Shown here one piece after another: positions 43,689-51,942 of a DNA stretch of 64,000 nt. The DNA is from Chloroflexota bacterium. GTDB taxonomy: Bacteria > Chloroflexota > Chloroflexia > Chloroflexales > Roseiflexaceae. The stretch covers positions 1-64,000 of the forward strand of contig JAGWYG010000004.1 of NCBI GenBank assembly GCA_018969485.1, written 5' to 3'. The notes beneath the pieces are model-generated. The model ran no database searches. It saw only the letters and a program-made list of their open reading frames with translations, and had not been told where the DNA came from. Position 1 is the stretch's first letter. Each line of letters begins with the position of its first letter. A program made the position numbers and the translations under genes.

Positions 43689-44435
43689 TCAGCGCGGCAC
43701 CCGCGTCCGGTCAGTCACAATCTCGGTAGCTCCCGGCGGCGGATGCGGCACCAGCCGATCGACGCGGCGCGCCACCCGGCGCAACTCCTCATCGACCCTC
43801 AGTTCGACCAGAATCTGCTGCACCCCCGCGAGTGCGCGCGGCCGCGAGATGATCGCCAGCGCCGTGAGCACAATCAGGCGGATATCCAGCCACAGCGACT
43901 GATGGTCGATGTATACCAGGCCCAGCCGGCTCTTCCATGGCCGGATGAGTTGGTTATAATCCAGGTCAGGATCAGCGCTGTCCTTGAGGATCTCATTCTC
44001 ATCAGAGAATACGATCGATGCCAAGTCGGTGATGCCGGGGCGTACCGACAGCAAGCGCTTCTCCTGCACCGTATAGCAGTCCGTCTCACGCTGGACATTC
44101 GGCCGTGGCCCGACCAGGCTCATGTCGCCCGTCAGCACATTCCAGAGCTGCGAGAGCTCATCGAGCTTGTATGACCGAATGAAATGACCAACTGGCGTGA
44201 TTCGCCGATCCTTCGCCGACGTCGAGTCGACACCCGAGCGATCCGCATTCACCACCATCGAGCGCAGCTTGACCATGCGGAACGGTACATCACCCCGGCC
44301 CATACGCGGCGCAACATAGAACGGCGAATGAAAATCCTGCAACCAGATCGCGATGATCGTCGGGACAAGCACGATACTGCTGACCAGCAGACCGAGCAGC
44401 GCGAGCACCACATCCATCGCACGCTTGAGCATCAC
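43689..44435 (-). CDS. Polyprenyl-phosphate sugar-1-phosphate transferase (WcaJ/Pgl-C family)
   Basis: Starts lipid-linked glycan assembly by moving a sugar-1-phosphate from a nucleotide sugar to undecaprenyl phosphate. 248 residues. One N-terminal membrane segment (about 8-30), then the family core 'FRMVKLRSM', 'KLDELSQLWNVLTGDMSLVGPRP' and 'RPGITDLAS'. The usual four-helix N-terminal extension of WcaJ is missing, so it is the short, PglC-like form. The C-terminal tail of about 50 residues is charged. It is the last gene of a five-gene operon, 4 bases after E1 beta. Confidence 0.92.
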   Translation of the reverse strand: MMLKRAMDVVLALLGLLVSSIVLVPTIIAIWLQDFHSPFYVAPRMGRGDVPFRMVKLRSMVVNADRSGVDSTSAKDRRITPVGHFIRSYKLDELSQLWNVLTGDMSLVGPRPNVQRETDCYTVQEKRLLSVRPGITDLASIVFSDENEILKDSADPDLDYNQLIRPWKSRLGLVYIDHQSLWLDIRLIVLTALAIISRPRALAGVQQILVELRVDEELRRVARRVDRLVPHPPPGATEIVTDRTRVPR

Positions 44436-44439
44436 TGCC

Positions 44440-45432
44440 TCACTCTTCGCGGTTGCCGAGCGTCCGCCGGACTGCCGCGATCACGGTTGCGGCCGTCGGG
44501 TAGTAAATCTCCTCGAGCGCACGGCTTGTCGGCGCCGGAGCATCGGGCAGCGTCACGCGCTGCGGGCGCCCGCGCCATGCACCGACGTCCAGCTGTTCGG
44601 CCACACCCGCGATGATCTCGCCGGCCAGGCCACACAGGCGCCAGCTACCATCGACGGCGACCAGCCGCCCGGTCTTCTGCACCGACGCCACGATCGCTGC
44701 GTCATCGAGCGGATTGATCACGCGCAGATCGATGACCTCGCAATCGATGCCGGCGGCGGCGAGCTGCGCGGCCGCCTGCAGGCACAGCTGCGTCGAGTAT
44801 CCGGCACCCACCAGCGTGCAATCGCCGCCCTCACGCAGCACAGCCGGGCGCTGTGTCGCCAGATCCAGCTCGACGATCGGCGTTTCATCCTGCTCGACCT
44901 CGTAGAGCCAGCGATCATCGATGTACAGCACCGGGTCATCGCACAGGACGCTCGCGATCAGCAGATCACGGGCGTCGGCCGCCGTCGCCGGCATGACCAC
45001 GCGCAGGCCAGGGATGTGGGCAAACCAGGCGTGCAACGCCTGCGAGTGCTGTGCACCCTGCTCGCCGCCGCGATTGATGATGCCGCGGATCGTCACCGCC
45101 GGACGCGCCTGCCCACCGAACATGTGCGCCCACTTCGCCGCCTGCGACACAATCTGGTCGACGGCCAGGATCATGAAATCCATCCGTGGATGCACCACGA
45201 TCGGCCGGTAGCCACACAGCGACGCGCCGACGGCTGCGCCCGTCACCGCCACCTCGGAGACCGGGCTGTCGATCACGCGCTCGCGGCCGAATTCGATGTC
45301 GAGGTCCTGCATCGAGCTCCCGACGTACCATGGGCTCCACAGCCCCTGACCAAACACGAAGACATTCGGACGGGTGCGCATCGTGTAGCGGAACGCCGCC
45401 AGGATGCCCTGGGCATACGTCATCGTCGTCAT
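44440..45432 (-). CDS. Pyruvate-dehydrogenase-like E1 beta subunit
   Basis: Transketolase-type pyrimidine-binding subunit of a heterotetrameric ThDP enzyme; 330 residues. 'DSPVSEVAVTGAAVGASLCGYRPIVV' holds the conserved Glu that activates thiamine; 'GGEQGAQHSQALHAWFAHIPGLRVVMPA' is the cofactor and potassium-loop region. The C-terminal domain ('VIDLRVINPLD') is intact. It overlaps E1 alpha by ATGA. With no E2 or E3 gene nearby and glycan genes on both sides, it may transfer a two-carbon unit to a sugar rather than feed acetyl-CoA synthesis. Confidence 0.9.
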   Translation of the reverse strand: MTTMTYAQGILAAFRYTMRTRPNVFVFGQGLWSPWYVGSSMQDLDIEFGRERVIDSPVSEVAVTGAAVGASLCGYRPIVVHPRMDFMILAVDQIVSQAAKWAHMFGGQARPAVTIRGIINRGGEQGAQHSQALHAWFAHIPGLRVVMPATAADARDLLIASVLCDDPVLYIDDRWLYEVEQDETPIVELDLATQRPAVLREGGDCTLVGAGYSTQLCLQAAAQLAAAGIDCEVIDLRVINPLDDAAIVASVQKTGRLVAVDGSWRLCGLAGEIIAGVAEQLDVGAWRGRPQRVTLPDAPAPTSRALEEIYYPTAATVIAAVRRTLGNREE

Positions 45433-46505
45433 CGCGTTCCTCCACCGGGCAGTGCATACACCAGATCGAGGAGCGCCGCCGTCTCGGGGAACGGTGCCAC
45501 CTCAGCGCGCTGCCAGGCCGCGTCGATCTCGTCCTGCACCTCACGATCGAGCGCCGCGGCAGCATCGTGCGAGAACCAGCCGCGGGCGGCGAGCGCCCCG
45601 ACCAGCCGGCCGACGGGGTCACGCTGCTTCCAGATCACGAGATCATCGCCACGACGTACGCCGACGTCCATGTCCTCACGCGGGCCGACGTGGCCACGCC
45701 AGCGATAGGTTACCGCCTCGATGAACGACGGGCCGCCGCCGGCGCGCGCGCGCTGCACAGCTTCCTCGGCGGCCAGCGTCATGGCGCGGACATCATTCCC
45801 GTCGAGGGCATATGCCGGCATGCCGTGTGCACGGGCGAAGCGCGCCAGCGAGTTGCCCGGTTGCCGCAGCGAGATGTGCAGGTGGCTGGCGAAGAAGTTA
45901 TTCTCGCAGACGAAGATCACCGGTAGCTGCAACGCCATCGCCAGGTTCAACGACTCGTGCAGCGCACCCTCTTCCATCGCGCCATCGCCAAAGTAGCTCA
46001 CCGCCACATCGCCCCGGCCATCCATCTTCGCCGCAAGGCCGGCGCCGGTCGCGACGGGCACCGATGCGCCGACGATCGGCACCGAACCGAGAAAGCCCAC
46101 CGTCTGGTCGAAGAGGTGCATCGAGCCGCCCATCCCCTTCGACGAACCGGTCACACGACCGAGCACCTCGGCGAACAGGCCGTCGACCGAGCCACCCAGC
46201 GCCAGGAAGTGGCTGTGCGAGCGGTGCGCGCCGAACACCCGGTCGCTCGCGCGCAGCGGGCTCGAGACGCCGACGGCGATCGCTTCCTGGCCGATGCCCA
46301 GATGGGCCGGGCAGCGGATCTTGCCCGCCGTGACCATGTCGCCGATCTTTTCTTCGGCCTTGCGGATCACCAGCATGGCGCGCAGTTGCTCGATCAGCAC
46401 CTCAAGGTCGGCGCCATCGATGGCGATCGGCGCACGATAGGCATCCGGCTGATCGAGATGATCGGGCAGCATCAATGCGTCATGTTCAGTCACACCAGCC
46501 CTCAT
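45429..46505 (-). CDS. Pyruvate-dehydrogenase-like E1 alpha subunit
   Basis: ThDP-binding partner of the next gene; 358 residues. 'YFGDGAMEEGALHESLNLA' and 'VCENNFFA' give the GDG-x-NN thiamine-diphosphate-magnesium motif. 'HRSHSHFLALGG' and 'GRVTGSSKGMGGSMH' match E1 alpha active-site loops. The first 30 residues or so are an extension not typical of PDH E1 alpha. ATGA overlaps on both ends indicate tightly coupled translation with the aminotransferase and E1 beta, and hence one pathway. Confidence 0.9.
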   Translation of the reverse strand: MRAGVTEHDALMLPDHLDQPDAYRAPIAIDGADLEVLIEQLRAMLVIRKAEEKIGDMVTAGKIRCPAHLGIGQEAIAVGVSSPLRASDRVFGAHRSHSHFLALGGSVDGLFAEVLGRVTGSSKGMGGSMHLFDQTVGFLGSVPIVGASVPVATGAGLAAKMDGRGDVAVSYFGDGAMEEGALHESLNLAMALQLPVIFVCENNFFASHLHISLRQPGNSLARFARAHGMPAYALDGNDVRAMTLAAEEAVQRARAGGGPSFIEAVTYRWRGHVGPREDMDVGVRRGDDLVIWKQRDPVGRLVGALAARGWFSHDAAAALDREVQDEIDAAWQRAEVAPFPETAALLDLVYALPGGGTR

Positions 46506-47611
46506 GTGTAGAATTCACGAATGGTGGCACACACATACGCCAGATCATCATCCGAGAGCGAGGTGTTCATCGGTAACATCAGACAGCGGGTGAACATGTG
46601 CTCGGTGTACGGCAGGCTGGCATGAATGCCCAGGGCCTCGATCTGGTGCACGGCCTTGCCGCCCCACTGGATCAGCGTGCCGATGCCGCGCTCCCGGAGA
46701 AACGCCTTCAGTTCGTCGCGGCGCTCGGCCTCGAGCTCGTAGTTCTGGTAAACATCGAAGTGCCGTGGATCACTGTCGGGCGCAGGCGGCAGCTGCACCT
46801 GCGGCAGGTCACCGAGATGCGCCTGGTAGTAGGCGGCGATCGCACGCCGTCGCGTCATCTCCTCGCCATAGAACTGCAGCTTGTAGTCGAGGATCGCCGC
46901 CTGCATGTTGTCGAGCCGCGAGTTCAGCCCCCAGCCGATGACATCGCCGTGCCGGTTGCGCCCGTGGTCACGCATCGCGTAGAGCGCATCATAGAGCGGT
47001 TCGTCATTCGTCAGGATGGCGCCGCCGTCGCCGAAGCTCCCCAGCACCTTCGCCGGATAGAAGCTGATCGTCCCCGCCAGGCCAAAGGTGCCGGCGGCAC
47101 GGCCACGGAAGCGCGAGCCGAGCCCCTGTGCGGCATCCTCGATGATCAGCAGCCCGTGCTCGTCGGCGATCGCCTGCAGGGCATCCATGTCGGCGGTGCG
47201 GCCGTTCAGCTGGGTCGGCATGATCGCACGGGTACGCGACGTGATTGCCGTGGCGACTGCCGCCGGATCGATCATGTGATCGGCACGGCAGTCGACAGGT
47301 ACTGGTGTCGCACCGACAAAATGGATCGATGCTGCCGTCGCAACATAGGTGTGCGACGCGAAGATGACCTCGTCGCCGGTACCGATCCCCGCCGCCCGCA
47401 GCGCCAGCCAGATCGCGTCGGTGCCATTGGCGACGCCGAGCGCAAAACGCGCGCCGGTGAACCGCGCCAGATTGTGCTCGAACGCCTCCAGGTCACGCTG
47501 CAGGATGTACGCGCCACGCTGCGCGACATCGCGCACGACGCCCAGCAGGCCTTCCTCGTACTGTTTGTACACATGCGGATAGTTGAAGAACGGCACCGAC
47601 CGCTGGCCCAT
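46502..47611 (-). CDS. DegT/DnrJ/EryC1/StrS-family sugar aminotransferase
   Basis: PLP-dependent transfer of an amino group to a keto-sugar nucleotide; 369 residues. 'ANGTDAIWLALRAAGIGTGDEVIF' is the cofactor-binding start, 'IEDAAQGLGSRF' gives the PLP-facing Asp, and 'TISFYPAKVLGSFGDGGAI' places the Schiff-base Lys. 'NSRLDNMQAAIL' is the usual substrate-side motif. A strong AAGGAG site precedes the ATG. It shows that the operon makes an amino sugar. Confidence 0.93.
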   Translation of the reverse strand: MGQRSVPFFNYPHVYKQYEEGLLGVVRDVAQRGAYILQRDLEAFEHNLARFTGARFALGVANGTDAIWLALRAAGIGTGDEVIFASHTYVATAASIHFVGATPVPVDCRADHMIDPAAVATAITSRTRAIMPTQLNGRTADMDALQAIADEHGLLIIEDAAQGLGSRFRGRAAGTFGLAGTISFYPAKVLGSFGDGGAILTNDEPLYDALYAMRDHGRNRHGDVIGWGLNSRLDNMQAAILDYKLQFYGEEMTRRRAIAAYYQAHLGDLPQVQLPPAPDSDPRHFDVYQNYELEAERRDELKAFLRERGIGTLIQWGGKAVHQIEALGIHASLPYTEHMFTRCLMLPMNTSLSDDDLAYVCATIREFYT

Positions 47612-47643
47612 GAACTACTCCTTGCCTGCATACAGGCGCTCAG

Positions 47644-48435
47644 CTACGCATCAGTCGTCCGCACCTTCCGCGCCGCGCCGTACAACACCTTGTGTACGGT
47701 ATCGGGGCGGTCGGTCGCGATTCGGGATGGCGGCGTATACGGCGCCATCCCCTCGGTGATCTCACGTGGCATCGCTACCAGACCACCAAACATCAGCTGT
47801 TTCAGCAGTTTCTTGCCAGCCATGCTGCTCGGCATCAGATGCAGGTCAGTGGCCAGCTTTTTGATTGGACGCAAGAGCTTCTGGCGCCATGAGACAGTGG
47901 CGGTAGAGAGATATGCGCTCAGCTCTGTCGTGAACCCGTGACGCGCGAAGAGCCCGGTGAGCTCGACAGCACCATGGTAGGTGTGACTGTAGGGGCTGGG
48001 GGTGAAATCAAACAGATCCTTGTTGGCGTTGGCGATCAGGACGACGCCGTCGTCCCGGAGCACGCGACGGCATTCGCGCATGAACTGTTCGGCATCGGGC
48101 AGATAATAGAGCGCCTCGAACAGGATGATCACATCCGCCGTCTGGTCGCCGTAGGGCATGTGCGACGCATCGAACTGCTGAAGCTCGACACGGTCGCCGT
48201 AGTGGGCCCGGGCCGTCTCCAGGATGCTCTCGGTGATGTCGCCCGCCCGCACGCTCCGCGCCCGCCGCGCCAGGTAGCCGAGCCCCGGGCCGGTACCGCA
48301 CGCCGCCTCGATGACATCCTTGCCATCGCAGTATGTCGCGGCCCAGTAGTAGCGATGGCACATCCGCTCGACCTGCTCGCGAGAGATGTCATCGCCGGCA
48401 AGCTCGGTGACGGTCGAGTAGTCTGTGACGGTCAT
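47644..48435 (-). CDS. Class I SAM-dependent methyltransferase
   Basis: 263 residues. The SAM-binding motif I is 'VIEAACGTGPGLGYLA', followed by 'RAGDITESILETAR' and 'FDASHMPYGDQTADVIILFEALYYL', a methyltransferase_11 pattern. The C-terminal part (about 170-263) resembles lipid- or sugar-methylating enzymes only loosely. AGGAG lies 8 bases before ATG 48435; the frame is open to 48630 without similarity and over the promoter. First gene of the glycan operon, so a sugar O- or N-methyltransferase is the best guess. Confidence 0.85.
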   Translation of the reverse strand: MTVTDYSTVTELAGDDISREQVERMCHRYYWAATYCDGKDVIEAACGTGPGLGYLARRARSVRAGDITESILETARAHYGDRVELQQFDASHMPYGDQTADVIILFEALYYLPDAEQFMRECRRVLRDDGVVLIANANKDLFDFTPSPYSHTYHGAVELTGLFARHGFTTELSAYLSTATVSWRQKLLRPIKKLATDLHLMPSSMAGKKLLKQLMFGGLVAMPREITEGMAPYTPPSRIATDRPDTVHKVLYGAARKVRTTDA

Positions 48436-48601
48436 TCGTCTGCTCCTGTGTGCGGCGCGCGCAGCGTGATCCGCAGCCTGCCCCGCAGGCCGGGCGACCA
48501 ACCCATGCGACTCCGCGGCGGATGATGACGCAATCGCCGATCCGTTGACGGCCGGTCCGGCAGCCGGCTCACCCGTATGTTCGGCCCGGCGGACGCGCCG
48601 C

Positions 48602-48630
48602 ATTATAGAAGTGAAGGGATGCACTGTCAA
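48602..48630 (-). promoter_or_regulatory. Consensus promoter of the E1/DegT operon, TTGACA-17-TATAAT
   Basis: On the minus strand TTGACA (48625-48630) and TATAAT (48602-48607) are both perfect and 17 bases apart, the strongest sigma-70-type promoter in the window. Transcription from about 48595 gives a leader of about 160 nt before the methyltransferase ATG. Confidence 0.8.
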
Positions 48631-48881
48631 GCCGTACGGTGGCGTCGTAGGGCTATGTCAACGTGCTTGAAGCCCTGCCCCGAGCCCCCGCCGGAGATGG
48701 CGTTGACGTAGTCCTGGCGACGTCGTCGCACCATCGGGCTGGCCATCCGGAGATGCTGCACCACGGAGTGGCCGGCGCGGACACGGGCGGTGGCATGCCA
48801 GGCCAGCGGAGCAGGCCCATCGCATGCAGATGCCTCGCCTGCACGACGGGAGCCGCGGCCCGGCCCCGCCCGGGATCCGGT

Positions 48882-48911
48882 TTGACACCGCGTGAACCGG
48901 TCGGGTACACT
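48882..48911 (+). promoter_or_regulatory. Promoter of rseP, TTGACA-18-TACACT
   Basis: Perfect TTGACA (48882-48887), 18-base spacer and TACACT (48906-48911). The start near 48918 gives a leader of about 57 nt ending in the CAAGGAG site. The stretch 48631-48881 holds no gene. Confidence 0.65.
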
Positions 48912-48974
48912 GGCTGCATACGACTCGGGCGTACCAGCCGGCGGTCGCGCAACCGGACAGCAAGGAGCACACGC

Positions 48975-50087
48975 GTGATCGATTCTGTGATCGGGCCGCT
49001 CACGACCATCGCCGCATTCCTGGCGATGCTCGGTGTCCTCGTCATCGTACACGAGCTCGGCCACTTTCTCACGGCCGTTCGTCTCGGCATCGCCGTCGAA
49101 GAATTCGGCATCGGCTACCCGCCGCGTGCCTTCACGCTCTTCAGGCGCAATGGCGTCAGCTACACCATCAACTGGCTGCCCCTCGGCGGGTTCGTCCGCT
49201 TTGCCGGCGACGGCGACTCCGTCTCCGGCGTCGGCGGTCTGACGCAGGCGGCACCATGGAAGCGCATCATCATCCTGGTCGCCGGTCCGGCGATGAATCT
49301 CATCCTGGCGATCGCAATCTTCAGCGGGATGTTTCTGGTCAACGGCATCCCCGTCGTTGGGGATGGCGCCACGATCACCGCAGTCTATCCCGACACGCCT
49401 GCGGCCCGCGCCGAATTTCGTGCCGGTGACCGGCTGACCCGGCTCGATGACATCGCCGTCGGCAGCGACCTCAGCGGGTTTGGCGATGTCGCCCGCGACA
49501 ACCTCGGGCAGCCCATCACGGCCGTCGTCCTGCGCGACGGGCAACCCGTGACCCTCACCGTCATCCCTGGTCCGTGGTCCGATGGTACCACAACCATCGA
49601 TGCGGGGTTTGGCTTCTCGTACGAACCAAACGTCACGCTGACGCCGGCGAATCTGCTGGATGCCACCGTCGCCGGCATTCGCCATACGTTCACCGTGTTC
49701 ACGTTCTTCATCGGCGCGATCGGGCAACTGCTTGGCTCGCTCGTGGGCGTCGCCGAGCCGCCGCCCGGCGGCGTCACGGGCGTCGTCGGCATCGCCCGTG
49801 GCACCGGCGAGATCATCGAACGCGATGGCTGGTCGGGCTTTCTGCAATGGACGGCGCTGATCAGCCTGAACCTGTTTCTGGTGAACCTGCTGCCGATCCC
49901 GGCGCTCGACGGCAGCCACATCGTGTTTGCGTTGCTCGAGATGGTGCGTCGGGGGCGGAAGATCCCGGCCGAACGCGAGGCAATGGTGCATGCGTTCGGG
50001 TTCATGGTGCTCATGGGCCTGATGGTTCTGATCACGATCTCTGATGTCGCACAGTGGCTGAGCGGTGCGCCGGTGCTCGGTGGGTGA
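48975..50087 (+). CDS. rseP: RIP metalloprotease, site-2-protease family (RseP)
   Basis: Cuts substrate proteins within the membrane, classically anti-sigma factors after a DegS/HtrA-type cut. 370 residues. His 26-Glu 27-x2-His 30 ('VHELGHF') lies in the first helix and 'PALDGSHIV' carries the third zinc ligand. One PDZ domain lies between the second and third helices ('PDTPAARAEFRAGDRLTRL'). GTG start at 48975 with AAGGAG 7 bases upstream; the frame is open further upstream but covers the promoter. First gene of a five-gene run. Confidence 0.94.
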   Translation: MIDSVIGPLTTIAAFLAMLGVLVIVHELGHFLTAVRLGIAVEEFGIGYPPRAFTLFRRNGVSYTINWLPLGGFVRFAGDGDSVSGVGGLTQAAPWKRIIILVAGPAMNLILAIAIFSGMFLVNGIPVVGDGATITAVYPDTPAARAEFRAGDRLTRLDDIAVGSDLSGFGDVARDNLGQPITAVVLRDGQPVTLTVIPGPWSDGTTTIDAGFGFSYEPNVTLTPANLLDATVAGIRHTFTVFTFFIGAIGQLLGSLVGVAEPPPGGVTGVVGIARGTGEIIERDGWSGFLQWTALISLNLFLVNLLPIPALDGSHIVFALLEMVRRGRKIPAEREAMVHAFGFMVLMGLMVLITISDVAQWLSGAPVLGG

Positions 50088-50095
50088 GTAAACCG

Positions 50096-50350
50096 ATGAG
50101 TGGCATGCCGCGACGGCTGATCGGCGCAAGCGAACTGGGCGACTACCGCTACTGCCAGCGCAGCTGGTGGCTGCGTCGCGCCGTGCGCCGGGGCGCACGC
50201 GGTGATCACCCGCACCCGATGGCGCACTACGTCGATGGCGTGCACCAGCATCGCCGGCATGGCGCGAGCGTCGCGGTGAGCCGCTGGCTGCTCGTCATCG
50301 GCGCGATGCTGGGGCTGATGGCGCTGCTGGTGCTCGGGTGGTGGCGATGA
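50096..50350 (+). CDS. Cas4/RecB-like nuclease, N-terminal part with membrane helix
   Basis: 84 residues. The start 'LIGASELGDYRYCQRSWWLR' matches the N-terminus of Cas4/RecB-type (DUF83) nucleases, including the first of four cluster cysteines. The remainder ends in a membrane helix ('WLLVIGAMLGLMALLVLGWW', about 62-81) instead of the nuclease core, which is supplied by the next gene. The two overlap by ATGA at 50347. GGTGAG precedes the ATG. It follows rseP by 8 bases. Either a gene split by a frameshift or a true two-chain nuclease; the good overlap and both helices favour the second. Confidence 0.68.
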   Translation: MSGMPRRLIGASELGDYRYCQRSWWLRRAVRRGARGDHPHPMAHYVDGVHQHRRHGASVAVSRWLLVIGAMLGLMALLVLGWWR

Positions 50351-50868
50351 CCGGACTGCTCGCCGCCCTGGTCCTCGGCGCGGGTGCTGCGGGATGCATC
50401 ATCGCGGCGCTGTCCGTGCGCCGCTCGACTGGCGTCCCGTGGGGGCGCATCGTGAGCGAGGACGTGCGCGGGCGCCGGCATGCCACGACGCTGAGCGCGC
50501 CGCACCTGGGGCTGGTGGGCCGGCCCGACTACCTGCTGGAACTGCATGACGGCTCGCTGGTGCCGGTCGAGGTCAAGCCGGCGCGTCGTGCGCGGCGTGC
50601 CTACGATTCGGACGTGCTGCAGCTCGCGGCGTATTGTGTGCTGGTCGAGGAGACCTACGGCCGGCGCCCGCCGTACGGGCTGCTGCACTATGCACGGCGC
50701 ACATTCCAGCTGCGGTATGAGCCGTCGGTGCGGGCCGAGGTGCTGGCGACGCTCGCGGCAATGCATGCCGCGCTCGAGGCTGCGGTCGCCGTCGATCGTG
50801 ATCACGCCGATGAGGCGCGCTGCCGCGCGTGCGCGCTGGCCAGTCGGTGTGAACAGGCGCTGGTGTGA
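50347..50868 (+). CDS. Cas4/RecB-like nuclease, core part with membrane helix
   Basis: 173 residues. An N-terminal membrane helix ('GLLAALVLGAGAAGCIIAALSV', about 3-24) precedes a PD-(D/E)xK core: 'GRPDYLLE', 'VPVEVKPAR' and 'DVLQLAAYC' supply the Asp, Glu-x-Lys and Gln-x3-Tyr of the RecB motif, all intact. The tail 'CRACALASRCEQAL' gives the three C-terminal cysteines; with the one in the upstream gene this makes the four-cysteine Fe-S set of Cas4. No other cas gene or CRISPR array is present, so a repair or DNA-uptake role is more likely. Confidence 0.75.
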   Translation: MTGLLAALVLGAGAAGCIIAALSVRRSTGVPWGRIVSEDVRGRRHATTLSAPHLGLVGRPDYLLELHDGSLVPVEVKPARRARRAYDSDVLQLAAYCVLVEETYGRRPPYGLLHYARRTFQLRYEPSVRAEVLATLAAMHAALEAAVAVDRDHADEARCRACALASRCEQALV

Positions 50869-50870
50869 CT

Positions 50871-51122
50871 ATGGATGCAGCGATTCGTGCCGCCCGCGCC
50901 GCCGTCATCGACCAACTCGCCCAGGCGCCGGCGGCACCTGACCACGGCGGTGATCTGGCCGACTGGGCGCTCGCCCGCTTCGATGAGTTCGACCGCAGCG
51001 GCGTTCTGCTCCGTGACCAGACGCTCGCCGATGTGCTCGATGTCCTGATGTTCGACGGCGGTGCCGATGGTCTTGGCCGCGATGATCTCGACCGCTTGCG
51101 GCGTATGCTCATGACGCCATGA
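50871..51122 (+). CDS. Small acidic protein, unknown
   Basis: 83 residues, not recognised. Strongly Ala/Asp/Leu-rich and predicted helical, without cysteines or membrane segment. It starts 2 bases after the nuclease gene and overlaps the next gene by ATGA, so it is part of the same translational unit. A GTG at 50865 is an alternative start. A partner or regulator of the membrane nuclease is conceivable, but this rests on position only. Confidence 0.6.
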   Translation: MDAAIRAARAAVIDQLAQAPAAPDHGGDLADWALARFDEFDRSGVLLRDQTLADVLDVLMFDGGADGLGRDDLDRLRRMLMTP

Positions 51123-51433
51123 GAATCCGCACGCATCCCAAGCTGCGCAGCATGCACGTCGGCGATGAAGTCTATTCGCTGCGCGAGCACATCTATGCGC
51201 GCGTCACCGCAATGTTCCCGGCAGCGGTGTGTGTACATACGATCACGCTCAGCTGGCAGCATGGGGCGACGCTGCAGACGACGCCACAGCTCTGGTGTGC
51301 CGAGGATATCGAGAACCTGAGCATCTGCCGCTCGTGCGGTCTCCGTGATGACCTGGCGTGCGAGTATCCGACGGGTGCGCCATTCCGCCTGTGTCGCTCC
51401 TGTCGGCACCCACGTGGCAGCTGTGCCGGATGA
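51119..51433 (+). CDS. Small zinc-ribbon-like protein, unknown
   Basis: 104 residues. The C-terminal part has two CxxC knuckles ('CRSCGLRDD' and 'CRSCRHP') that should bind zinc, plus extra cysteines. The N-terminal part is a short alpha/beta segment. Start overlaps the upstream gene by ATGA. It ends the rseP-nuclease run. A nucleic-acid or protein-binding ribbon is likely; no family recognised. Confidence 0.62.
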   Translation: MRIRTHPKLRSMHVGDEVYSLREHIYARVTAMFPAAVCVHTITLSWQHGATLQTTPQLWCAEDIENLSICRSCGLRDDLACEYPTGAPFRLCRSCRHPRGSCAG

Positions 51434-51865
51434 GGCGCGGACGCGCGCAGCGCGCCCGCCGCATCGCATCACCGCCGAGGCGCGCGTCCACCCGGCGTCG
51501 CGCCCGCTCGCCCCGCACGACGCCGCGGCGCATCGGCGGGCATGCATACGGGGTGCGCGGACGATCCGAGTGCCACCAGCGCGCGGCTGGCGGCCTGACC
51601 GCAGATCGTGGCGCAGCGCCTGGTGGCACGGCCAGCGATCATCACGGACATCGATGAAGAGGCTCGTGCTGTGGTGATCTTGCGGCAATGAATGCATTGA
51701 CGCACAGGATTGGAGCAATACACCACGACGTCTGGCATGGTCGCTGACGAGACGCATGCTACGCCCGGCCTCCCGGCATCGTGTCAGGCCTGCAGCAGAG
51801 AATCAGGCGGTGGGCGCACTGTCGATATCTGCCGCGCGCAGCCGATCAACGCGCACCCCGCATCG
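51434..51865. other. Intergenic stretch without recognised features
   Basis: GC-rich spacer after the zinc-ribbon gene. Open frames on both strands lack ribosome-binding sites and family patterns. No repeat or RNA gene was recognised. Confidence 0.5.
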
Positions 51866-51895
51866 TTGACCAGCACAGCATCCGGGGGGTATACT
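51866..51895 (+). promoter_or_regulatory. Promoter of the CxxCH propeller gene, TTGACC-18-TATACT
   Basis: TTGACC (51866-51871) and TATACT (51890-51895), five of six each, with an 18-base spacer. Start near 51902, leader about 41 nt. Confidence 0.6.
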
Positions 51896-51942
51896 GTCAT
51901 TCAGGGCGGTGGCATCACGCCACCGCGCAGCAGGCGCAGCTC

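Noticed and set aside
50096-50868. Cas4 as part of a CRISPR-Cas locus
   Set aside because: No cas1, cas2, effector or array anywhere in the window; neighbours are rseP and small unknown genes.
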